NCBI RefSeq assembly: GCF_001570425.1
Contig: NZ_BCSX01000044.1
Location: forward strand, 208,455-272,454
Direction: 5' to 3'
DNA length: 64,000 nt
From: Mycolicibacterium brisbanense
Lineage (GTDB): Bacteria; Actinomycetota; Actinomycetes; Mycobacteriales; Mycobacteriaceae
The position numbers were made by a program, and so were the translations under genes. The notes beneath the pieces are model-generated. The model saw nothing but the letters and a program-made list of their open reading frames with translations, did no database searches and was not told the DNA's origin. Below are positions 15,752-23,230 of this stretch, piece by piece; position 1 is the stretch's first letter, and the number at the start of each line of letters is the position of its first letter.

Positions 15752-16480
15752 TCACCGCCCGCTCGATGAAGTGGGCTTCTCGAAATACAGTGCGACACTC
15801 TTGCCGATCACCGGGTTGAGCAGGGACTCGGCCGCCCTGGTCAGCCAGGGCCTGCCCATCATGTCCCACACCAGCAGCTGGTGATATGCCTTGACCGCGG
15901 GGTGCTCGTTCTTGTCCGTGCCCACAAGGCATTTCAGCCACCAGTACGGTGAATGCAGGGCGTGGGCGTGATGGGTGTGGGTCAACTCCAGACCGTGGGC
16001 CAGCACCTTGTCGCGCAACGCGTCGGCGTGATAGATCCGGATGTGCCCGCCCTCGTTGGCGTGGTATTCGTCGGACAGCAGCCAGCACACCTTCTCCGGC
16101 AGCCAGCGCGGCACTGTGATGGCCAGCGTGCCACCAGGTTTGAGCACGCGCACCAGTTCGGCGATGGCGCGGTCGTCCTCGGGTACGTGTTCGAGGATCT
16201 CCGATGCGATGACGCAGTCGAAACTGCCGTCGGCATACGGCAAATCGAGGGCGTCGCCTTTGACGGCCGCACCCTTGGCCGAGAGGGGAACGTGCCCCTC
16301 GTCGCGCATGGCGCGCAGCATCGTCTCGACGTCGTTGAGGTCCGACACGCTCTGGTCGAAGCCGATCACGTCGGCACCGCGCCGGTAAGCCTCGAAGGTG
16401 TGCCTGCCGGCGCCACAGCCGACGTCGATCACGGTGGTACCCGGGCCGATGCCGAGCCGGTCGAAGTCAACGGTCAGCAC
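15752..16480 (-). CDS. Class I SAM methyltransferase (Methyltransf_11-like)
   Basis: The 242-residue protein starts at GTG 16480, overlapping the glycosyltransferase stop by 7 bp. Motif I is VIDVGCGAGRHTFEA, followed by GDALDLPYADGSFDCVI and LEHVPEDDRAI, the classic Methyltransf_11 order. The C-terminal third has extra aromatic residues (SPYWWLKCLVG) that may contact a membrane or lipid substrate. It is the middle gene of the GT-methyltransferase-barrel operon. It probably methylates the product of the neighbouring glycosyltransferase; this is inference. Confidence 0.85.
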   Translation of the reverse strand: MLTVDFDRLGIGPGTTVIDVGCGAGRHTFEAYRRGADVIGFDQSVSDLNDVETMLRAMRDEGHVPLSAKGAAVKGDALDLPYADGSFDCVIASEILEHVPEDDRAIAELVRVLKPGGTLAITVPRWLPEKVCWLLSDEYHANEGGHIRIYHADALRDKVLAHGLELTHTHHAHALHSPYWWLKCLVGTDKNEHPAVKAYHQLLVWDMMGRPWLTRAAESLLNPVIGKSVALYFEKPTSSSGR

Positions 16481-17718
16481 CTCGTCATCCCTCCGCTCCT
16501 GGCACGCGCCATCTCGTACACCGAAACAGTCTGTGCAGCAACCGATTCCCAACTGAACACCGAGACCGCGCGCTGCCGTCCCGCCGCGCCGAGCCTGCGC
16601 CGCTCCAACGGCGAGTCGAGCAACTGGCCGAGCACCGCGGTGAGCTCGTCGACGTCGGCGGGCCGGACGAGCCGGGCGCACTCACCGTCGTTGCCCACCA
16701 CCTCAGGCAGGGCTCCCGCCCGGCTCGCCACGATGGGCGTGCCGCTGGCCATCGCCTCCACCGCCGGCAGCGAAAAGCCTTCGTACAGAGAGGGTATGCA
16801 GGCGACCTCGGCAGAAGCCAGCAGGTCGGCCAGCTCTCCGTCGGACAGCCCGCTGGAACTGTGCACGATGTCGGAGATGCCGAGCTCGGCAATGAGTTTC
16901 TCGGTGGGGCCGTTGGGTTCCAGCTTGGACACCAGCTGGACGTCCAGGTTGCGTTCCACGCGCAATCGGGCAACCGCATGCAGCAGGTGACTGATGCCCT
17001 TGAGTGGTACGTCGGCGCTGGCGATCGCGATGATCCGGCCACTGACGCGCTTGTCGGACGGCTTGAACAGCTCGGTGTTCACCCCGAGCGGCACGACGTG
17101 CAACTGCTCCGGGGACACCCCGAAGTCCTCGGCGATATCTGCCGCGGAGGATGTAGACACCGTCAGCAGCTCCGGCATCCGCCGAGCCACCCGCTTCTGC
17201 ATCTCCGCGAAGCCATACCACCTGCGCACCAACGGTTTACGCCACCACGTGGCAGCCGCGACCTCGACCAGCCGATCACGGGTGATGGGGTGATGCACCG
17301 TGGCGACGACTGGCAGGCCCAGATCAGCGATCTTCAGCAGCCCGGTGCCGAGGCTCTGGTTGTCGTGCACGACGTCGAACTCGTCACGGCGGCGGGCCAG
17401 CATCCGCGCGGCCCGCATGGTGAACGTGCGGGGTTCGGGGAAACCCGCCGTCCACATCGTCAGCAGTTCGAGCACGTCGATGTGGTCACGAATCTCGCGC
17501 AGTCGTGGCACCCGGAACGGGTCTGGTTCGCGGTAGAGGTCGAGGCTGGGCACCTCGGTCAGCTTGACCCTGGGGTCCAGGATCTCCGGATAGGGCTGGC
17601 CGGAGAACACCTCGACCTCATGCCCCAATTCGGCCAGCCCGGCACTGAGGTGACGGACATAGACGCCCTGGCCGCCGCAGTGGGTCTTGCTTCGATAGGA
17701 CAGCAACGCGATACGCAT
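16474..17718 (-). CDS. Family 4 glycosyltransferase
   Basis: The 414-residue GT-B enzyme starts MRIALLSYRSKTHCGGQGVY, where the GGQGVY loop is the typical donor-side glycine region. The C-terminal domain holds the EX7E motif EGFSLPAVE and ASGTPIVASRAGALPEVVG, which defines GT4 enzymes. These transfer a sugar from a nucleotide donor with retention of configuration. No signal peptide, so it acts on the cytosolic side. First gene of a three-gene operon preceded by operator copy 2. Donor and acceptor unknown. Confidence 0.9.
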   Translation of the reverse strand: MRIALLSYRSKTHCGGQGVYVRHLSAGLAELGHEVEVFSGQPYPEILDPRVKLTEVPSLDLYREPDPFRVPRLREIRDHIDVLELLTMWTAGFPEPRTFTMRAARMLARRRDEFDVVHDNQSLGTGLLKIADLGLPVVATVHHPITRDRLVEVAAATWWRKPLVRRWYGFAEMQKRVARRMPELLTVSTSSAADIAEDFGVSPEQLHVVPLGVNTELFKPSDKRVSGRIIAIASADVPLKGISHLLHAVARLRVERNLDVQLVSKLEPNGPTEKLIAELGISDIVHSSSGLSDGELADLLASAEVACIPSLYEGFSLPAVEAMASGTPIVASRAGALPEVVGNDGECARLVRPADVDELTAVLGQLLDSPLERRRLGAAGRQRAVSVFSWESVAAQTVSVYEMARARSGGMTRC

Positions 17719-17789
17719 AGTCAGCTCACTCGTCGGCGGAAACGGCGCTGAACAGGGCAGACGGACTCACGCAGCGACTCCGGACCCTC

Positions 17790-17807
17790 TGGACATGTGT
17801 CCAGACT
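17790..17807. promoter_or_regulatory. TetR-type operator, copy 2 (GGACATGTGTCC)
   Basis: TCTGGACATGTGTCCAGA is a near-perfect 18-bp palindrome about 75 bp upstream of the glycosyltransferase start. Its core differs by one base from operator copy 1 at 13909-13926. The sharing of this core implies that one TetR controls both flanks of the locus. The rest of the gap (17719-17966) holds a small inverted repeat, GACTGC-TGA-GCAGTC (17857-17871), and no gene. Confidence 0.72.
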
Positions 17808-17966
17808 ATAGTTTGACGGGCTAGCAGACGCAACGCATCGGAATTGACGGCCCGCGGACTGCTGAGCAGTCGACTAGCAGATTTTCATTCTGCGGTGTGG
17901 GCGCAAAAGTGCGAGATGCCCGCGACCTGCACGCAGAGTCAACGCCAGGTCCCCGTCAACGCCAGA

Positions 17967-18422
17967 TCACTCCGGTGGGAACCCGCCCGTGGCCACCGGG
18001 CCCCAGCGCCGCGGCGTCAGCCGGATGAGGCACTTGCCCTGGTCGACCATCGCCTGGCGATACTCATCCCAGTCGGGATGCTCACCGGCGATCGAGCGGT
18101 AGTAGTCGACGAGCGGTTCGACCGCATCCGGCAACGCGATGACCTCGGCGTCACCGTCCACCTGAACGTACGGGCCGTTGAACTCGTCGGACAGCACCGT
18201 CACGCTCGCGCGCGGTGTCCGGCGGATGTTGGCCGACTTCGCGCGCTGCGGATAACTCGCGACGATGATCCGGCCCTGTTCGTCCACCCCACCCGTCACG
18301 GGAGAACTCTGCAGGCTGCCGTCAGCACGAAATGTCGTGAGCACCATCCGATGTCGCGGTCGGACGAAGTCGAGCAGGGCAGTGAGGTCTACGGTGTCCG
18401 CCGTCGCATAGTTTCGGGCCAT
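17967..18422 (-). CDS. PPOX-class F420-dependent oxidoreductase-like protein
   Basis: The 151-residue split-barrel protein has the pattern LTTFRADGSLQSSPV near the N-terminus, RAKSANIRRTPRASVTVLSD in the middle and CLIRLTPRRWGP at the end. This matches the FMN/F420-binding pyridoxamine-phosphate-oxidase-like family that is expanded in mycobacteria. A deazaflavin rather than flavin cofactor is likely but cannot be proved from sequence. It is 13 bp downstream of the C39-like peptidase gene and may be cotranscribed with it. Confidence 0.82.
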   Translation of the reverse strand: MARNYATADTVDLTALLDFVRPRHRMVLTTFRADGSLQSSPVTGGVDEQGRIIVASYPQRAKSANIRRTPRASVTVLSDEFNGPYVQVDGDAEVIALPDAVEPLVDYYRSIAGEHPDWDEYRQAMVDQGKCLIRLTPRRWGPVATGGFPPE

Positions 18423-18435
18423 GCTTCGACGCTAC

Positions 18436-18966
18436 TCAGCCTGAGCGGGGCAGCACGAACGCGAACGGTCGCGGAAATCCCAGCCCGGCCAGACGTGCTC
18501 CGCGGACGGCCGCGACGTCGACGGGCACCACCGTTCCCGACGACGGCTCGTAGCACTGCAGCACGTTGTCGGCCGCCGCCACGATCAGCACCCAGTGCCG
18601 TGGAATTCCGTGACCACCGACCAGCATCGCGACCGGCCTGCCGGTTTCAAGCGCGGCCAGGACGTCGGCCAAGCCATCCCGGGCGCCGCGAAAGGGCCGC
18701 CAGCGGTAGGCGACTCCGATGCTGTGGCGGGTCAGGGCCTGCGCCATGCCCGCCGGGCTGGTGCCCAGCCGGCGGGGCCACACCCGGTTGATCTGCGTGT
18801 GGACGCGACGCTGCTCGTCGGAGAACCATTGCGGACCACCCGCGCCCAGCAACGGCGCCCGGTATGCCGGGTCCATCAGCACGCCCGCCACCACCGCAAC
18901 GGTCGGGCCGCAGGTGACTCCGTCACGTTGCCGCAACCGCAGCGCGGCCAGCTGTGCCGGTTTCAC
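18436..18966 (-). CDS. Papain-fold C39-like cysteine peptidase family protein
   Basis: The 176-residue protein has QRDGVTCGPTVAVVAG near residue 13, the typical Q...CGPT segment of C39-like peptidases with Cys at about 19. The later PRHWVLIV supplies the catalytic His. No transport domain is fused, so it is not a bacteriocin exporter. The start is GTG 18966. It diverges from the AraC-like gene at 19029. Substrate unknown; enzymatic activity is inferred from the Cys/His pair. Confidence 0.72.
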   Translation of the reverse strand: MKPAQLAALRLRQRDGVTCGPTVAVVAGVLMDPAYRAPLLGAGGPQWFSDEQRRVHTQINRVWPRRLGTSPAGMAQALTRHSIGVAYRWRPFRGARDGLADVLAALETGRPVAMLVGGHGIPRHWVLIVAAADNVLQCYEPSSGTVVPVDVAAVRGARLAGLGFPRPFAFVLPRSG

Positions 18967-19028
18967 CGCCCGGAGCCTACCGCCGACGCGACGGCCTGCG
19001 CCCGACCACTTATGGCAGCATCGATCAG

Positions 19029-19475
19029 GTGGCCGACAGCCCCGACGTGCAACGACTGCGCGACCTTGCGCTGCTGCGCCGCGTGCGCGATCGGATGGAC
19101 CGGGACTATGCCCAGCCCCTCGACGTGGAAGCGCTGGCGCGCGGGGTGAACATGTCGGCGGGGCATCTGTCCCGGCAGTTCAAGCTGGCCTACGGCGAAT
19201 CGCCGTACAGCTATCTGATGACCCGGCGTATCGAACGCGCCATGGCGCTGCTTCGCGTCGGCGATCTCACGGTCACGGAAGTGTGCTTCGCAGTCGGCTT
19301 CTCGTCGCTGGGCACTTTCAGTACCCGCTTCACCGAACTCGTCGGCATCCCGCCCAGCACCTACCGCCGGCAGATGGCCCACTCGGCCGAGGGCATCCCG
19401 TCGTGCGTCGCCAAGCAGGTGACCAGACCGATCAGGAATCGAGAAGCGTCGAGCACCAAACCGCAATTAGCGTGA
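19029..19475 (+). CDS. AraC-family regulator (HTH domain only)
   Basis: The 148-residue protein is essentially a double helix-turn-helix AraC domain. PLDVEALARGVNMSAGHLSRQF is the first HTH and TVTEVCFAVGFSSLGTFSTRF the second, with the conserved GF-S-FSRxF-like spacing. There is no N-terminal effector domain. I place the start at GTG 19029. Its stop is within 6 bp of the VOC start (a GTGA overlap is possible), and uvrA2 follows directly, so it heads a three-gene operon and may sense the same agent. Confidence 0.85.
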   Translation: MADSPDVQRLRDLALLRRVRDRMDRDYAQPLDVEALARGVNMSAGHLSRQFKLAYGESPYSYLMTRRIERAMALLRVGDLTVTEVCFAVGFSSLGTFSTRFTELVGIPPSTYRRQMAHSAEGIPSCVAKQVTRPIRNREASSTKPQLA

Positions 19476-19480
19476 CCGAC

Positions 19481-19891
19481 ATGGACATCACCATCAGCTC
19501 AAGCTTCCTCCCGCAGAATGACCCGGAGGCCGCCAGGACGTTCTACCGCGACATCCTCGGCTTCGAAATCCGCAAGGACGTCGGCTACAACGGCATGCAC
19601 TGGATCACCGTCGGCCCGCCCGACCAGCCCGACGTCTCCATCGTGCTGTTCCCGCCGGAGGCCACGCCGGGCATCACCGACGAGGAGCAACGCGTGATCG
19701 CCGAGATGATGGCCAAGGGCACCTTCGCGAGCCTGCTCCTGGCCACCAAGGACCTCGACAGCACCTTCGAAAAGCTGCAGGCGACGGACGCCGAGATCAT
19801 CCAGGAACCGACCGATCAGCCGTACGGCGTCCGCGACTGTGCGTTGCGTGACCCGGCAGGCAACCTCATCCGCCTCCAGGAGATCCGCTGA
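19481..19891 (+). CDS. VOC/glyoxalase-fold protein
   Basis: The 136-residue protein begins MDITISSSFLPQNDPEAART and ends with the paired motif DCALRDPAGNLIRLQEI, typical of the vicinal oxygen chelate superfamily. Such proteins include glyoxalases, dioxygenases and drug-sequestering resistance proteins. An in-frame GTG at 19472 would overlap the AraC stop (GTGA) and is a valid alternative start. The uvrA2 ATG follows its TGA with no gap. A role in detoxification or drug tolerance fits the operon, but the substrate is unknown. Confidence 0.82.
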   Translation: MDITISSSFLPQNDPEAARTFYRDILGFEIRKDVGYNGMHWITVGPPDQPDVSIVLFPPEATPGITDEEQRVIAEMMAKGTFASLLLATKDLDSTFEKLQATDAEIIQEPTDQPYGVRDCALRDPAGNLIRLQEIR

Positions 19892-22303
19892 ATGGCAGCG
19901 ACCAAGAGCGCAAAGGCCACGGCGCCTCACCCGGCCGACACCCACGACCTCATCCGCGTGCACGGGGCGCGTGTCAACAACCTCAAGGACATCAGTGTTG
20001 AGCTGCCCAAGCGGCGTCTGACGGTGTTCACCGGGGTGTCCGGTTCGGGGAAGAGTTCGCTGGTGTTCAGCACGATCGCCGCCGAATCCCAGCGGCTGAT
20101 CAACGAGACCTACAGCTCGTTCGTCCAGGGTTTCATGCCGAACCTGGCCCGGCCCGAGGTCGATGTGCTCGACGGATTGACCACGGCGATCATCGTCGAC
20201 CAGCAGCGGATGGGTGCCGACCCACGGTCCACGGTCGGCACGGCCACCGACACCGGCGCCCTGCTGCGGATCCTGTTCAGCCGCATCGGCAAACCGTATA
20301 TCGGTTCACCGCAGGCCTTTTCGTTCAACGTGGCGTCGATCAGCGGCGCGGGTGCTGTCACCGTCTCCAAGGGCGGCCGCACCACCAAGGAACGCCGCAG
20401 CTTCAGCATCACGGGCGGCATGTGCCCGCGGTGCGAGGGCCGCGGATCGGTCAGCGATATCGACCTGACCGCGCTGTACGACGACAGCAAGTCGCTCAAC
20501 GAGAACGCCCTGACCATCCCCGGCTACAGCATGGACGGTTGGTACGGCCGAATCTACCGGGGCTGCGGATATTTCGACCCCGACAAGCCGATCCGCAAGT
20601 TCACCAAGAAGGAACTCGATGCGCTGTTGTACCAGGAGCCGACGCGCATCAAGGTCGACGGGGTCAACCTGACCTACGCCGGGCTGATACCGCAGATCCA
20701 GAAGTCGTTCCTGGCCAAGGACGTCGACGCCATGCAGCCGCACATCCGCGCGTTCGTCGAGCGGGCCGTGACGTTCGCGGTCTGCCCGGACTGTGACGGC
20801 ACCAGACTCACCGCGGCGGCCCGGTCGTCGAAGATCAAGGGGCGCAACATCGCCGAAGTGTGCGCCATGCAGATCAGTGATCTCGCCGACTGGGTCAAGG
20901 ACATCAAGGATGCCTCGGTGGCACCGCTGCTGGCGTCACTGAGCCACACGCTGAACTCCTTCGTCACGATCGGGTTGGGCTACCTGTCGCTGGACCGCCC
21001 GTCGGGCACGCTGTCGGGCGGAGAGGCCCAGCGCACCAAGATGATCCGTCATCTCGGCTCATCGCTCACCGACGTCACCTACGTGTTCGACGAGCCCACC
21101 ATCGGGCTGCATCCGCACGACATCGCGCGGATGAACGAGCTGCTGCTCGCATTGCGGGACAAGGGCAACACCGTGCTGGTCGTCGAACACAAACCCGAGG
21201 CCATCGCGATCGCCGATCATGTCGTCGACCTCGGACCCGGTGCCGGCACCGCGGGCGGCACCGTGTGCTTCGAGGGCACTGTCGAAGAGCTGCGAGCCAG
21301 CGACACGGTCACCGGGCGCCACCTCGACGACCGTGCCGCGCTCAAACCGGAGGTACGAAAGGCCGACGGCGCACTGGAGATCCGCGGTGCCAACACCCAC
21401 AATCTGCGCGATGTAGACGTGGACATCCCGCTGGGAGTGCTGGTCGTGGTCACCGGGGTGGCCGGGTCGGGCAAGAGTTCGTTGATCGACGGATCAGTCG
21501 CGGGCCGCGACGGCGTGGTGACGGTCGACCAGGCCCCGATCAGAGGCTCGCGACGCAGCAACCCGGCCACCTACACGGGCCTGCTCGAGCCCATCCGCAA
21601 GGCGTTCGCGAAGGCCAATGGCGTGAAACCCGCACTGTTCAGCGCCAATTCGGAAGGCGCCTGCCCGTCGTGCAACGGCGCCGGGGTCATCTACACCGAC
21701 CTCGGGGTGATGGCCACCGTCGAGTCGCCGTGCGAGGTGTGCGAAGGGCGCCGGTTCGACGCGTCGGTGCTGGAATACACCTTCGGTGGTCGCGACATCA
21801 GCGAGGTGCTCGCGATGCCGGTCGCCGAGGCAACCGAGTTCTTCGCCGACGGTGATGCGAAAGTTCCTGCCGCGCAAAAGATCCTGGAACGGTTGGGCGA
21901 TGTCGGCCTTGGCTATCTGAGCCTCGGCCAGCCGCTGACCACGCTGTCCGGTGGTGAGCGGCAACGGCTCAAACTGGCCACCCACATGGGCGAGGCAGGC
22001 AATGTGCTCATTCTCGACGAGCCCACCACCGGTCTGCATCTCGCCGACGTCGACCAGCTGCTGGCCCTGCTGGACCGGTTGGTCGACGCGGGGCAACGGC
22101 CTGATGGCTCCTCGCGTGCGCAGTCGGTGATCGTGATCGAACACCACCAGGCCGTCATGGCGCACGCCGACTGGATCATCGATCTGGGCCCGGGCGCGGG
22201 CCACGACGGTGGCCAGGTGGTCTTCGAGGGCACCCCGGCCGATCTGGTCGCATCCCGGGCCACGCTGACCGGGAAACACCTCGCCGATTACGTCGGTACC
22301 TGA
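19892..22303 (+). CDS. UvrA-like ATPase (UvrA2/DrrC type)
   Basis: The 803-residue protein has two ABC ATPase halves: Walker A motifs GVSGSGKSS (48-56) and GVAGSGKSS, signatures LSGGEAQR and LSGGERQR, and Walker B segments FDEPTIGLHPHD and LDEPTTGLH. Zinc modules appear as CPRCEGRG and CPSCNGAG. It is about 150 residues shorter than housekeeping UvrA, consistent with loss of the UvrB-binding region as in UvrA2. Related proteins give resistance to DNA-intercalating drugs. It starts directly after the VOC stop. The true uvrA is presumably elsewhere. Confidence 0.9.
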   Translation: MAATKSAKATAPHPADTHDLIRVHGARVNNLKDISVELPKRRLTVFTGVSGSGKSSLVFSTIAAESQRLINETYSSFVQGFMPNLARPEVDVLDGLTTAIIVDQQRMGADPRSTVGTATDTGALLRILFSRIGKPYIGSPQAFSFNVASISGAGAVTVSKGGRTTKERRSFSITGGMCPRCEGRGSVSDIDLTALYDDSKSLNENALTIPGYSMDGWYGRIYRGCGYFDPDKPIRKFTKKELDALLYQEPTRIKVDGVNLTYAGLIPQIQKSFLAKDVDAMQPHIRAFVERAVTFAVCPDCDGTRLTAAARSSKIKGRNIAEVCAMQISDLADWVKDIKDASVAPLLASLSHTLNSFVTIGLGYLSLDRPSGTLSGGEAQRTKMIRHLGSSLTDVTYVFDEPTIGLHPHDIARMNELLLALRDKGNTVLVVEHKPEAIAIADHVVDLGPGAGTAGGTVCFEGTVEELRASDTVTGRHLDDRAALKPEVRKADGALEIRGANTHNLRDVDVDIPLGVLVVVTGVAGSGKSSLIDGSVAGRDGVVTVDQAPIRGSRRSNPATYTGLLEPIRKAFAKANGVKPALFSANSEGACPSCNGAGVIYTDLGVMATVESPCEVCEGRRFDASVLEYTFGGRDISEVLAMPVAEATEFFADGDAKVPAAQKILERLGDVGLGYLSLGQPLTTLSGGERQRLKLATHMGEAGNVLILDEPTTGLHLADVDQLLALLDRLVDAGQRPDGSSRAQSVIVIEHHQAVMAHADWIIDLGPGAGHDGGQVVFEGTPADLVASRATLTGKHLADYVGT

Positions 22304-22327
22304 CAGTTGTTCGTCCGGCGGCCGATA

Positions 22328-23137
22328 ATGGTCAACATGGCCGCCAAGGTGTCGGACCTACTGGCAGAACGTCTCAACTCGCTTCGCTATCAACCGACCG
22401 CGAAACGAATCCGTGCGTGCATAGGCGGTGAACCGGTCGCCGATACCTGCGAGGCGGTGCTGGTGTGGGAACCGCGCCGGGTCGTCCCGACCTACGCGGT
22501 GCCCCGCACGGCACTCACCGCCGGGCTGGTCCCAGCAGGCGCCGCGGGCAATGACGACGAGATTCCCGGATTTCTCGATCCATCCGTCCCGTTCACCACC
22601 CACAGTTGCCCGGGCATCACCTATGACGTCATCGCGGGTGAGGAGACCGGCGCCGGCGCCGCGTATCAACCCGACGATCCGGAGCTCGCCGATTATGTGA
22701 TCCTCGACTTCGCCGCGTTCGAGTGGCGCGAGGAGGACGAACCGATCGTCGCCCACCCGCGTGACCCGTTCCATCGCATCGACATCCTGCGCAGCAGCAG
22801 GCACATCCGCATCGAGCTCGACGGCCGCCTGTTGGCCGAATCCGACCATCCCACATTACTTTTCGAGACACTGCTGCCCACGCGATTCTACCTGCCGCGC
22901 CATGACGTGACGGCGCCTCTCACCGACAGCAACACCATCAGCTTCTGCGCGTACAAGGGCCGGGCGAGCTACTACTCGTTGGCGGACGGTCCGGCCGATG
23001 TGGCGTGGAGGTACCACGATCCGCTGCAGGACGCCGGGCCGGTACGCGGCCTGATCTGCTTCTTCGACGAGCGTGTCGACGTCACGCTCGATGGTGTGCC
23101 GTGCGATCGCCCGATCACACCGTGGAGCAACCGTTAG
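22328..23137 (+). CDS. Tandem DUF427 protein
   Basis: The 269-residue protein has two DUF427 domains. The first (about 15-120) keeps WEPRRVVPTYAVP and a diverged core. The second (about 150-260) shows the full signature, FYLPRHDV, then ISFCAYKGRASYYSL. The family has no established biochemical activity. A single-domain relative lies at 5478-5837. It follows uvrA2 on the same strand after 24 bp. ATG 22337 is an alternative start. Confidence 0.82.
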   Translation: MVNMAAKVSDLLAERLNSLRYQPTAKRIRACIGGEPVADTCEAVLVWEPRRVVPTYAVPRTALTAGLVPAGAAGNDDEIPGFLDPSVPFTTHSCPGITYDVIAGEETGAGAAYQPDDPELADYVILDFAAFEWREEDEPIVAHPRDPFHRIDILRSSRHIRIELDGRLLAESDHPTLLFETLLPTRFYLPRHDVTAPLTDSNTISFCAYKGRASYYSLADGPADVAWRYHDPLQDAGPVRGLICFFDERVDVTLDGVPCDRPITPWSNR

Positions 23138-23230
23138 CGGCTGATCGGGAAGCTCTGGTTTTGACCTGACGAGTTCTGGCAACATCACCACTGACCAAAG
23201 TCATCCGGACATAGTCAGTGGGTGGGGATC

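Noticed and set aside
17857..17871. GACTGC-TGA-GCAGTC as a terminator
   Set aside because: The six-base stem is short and no T-run follows, so it is not strong enough to call a terminator.
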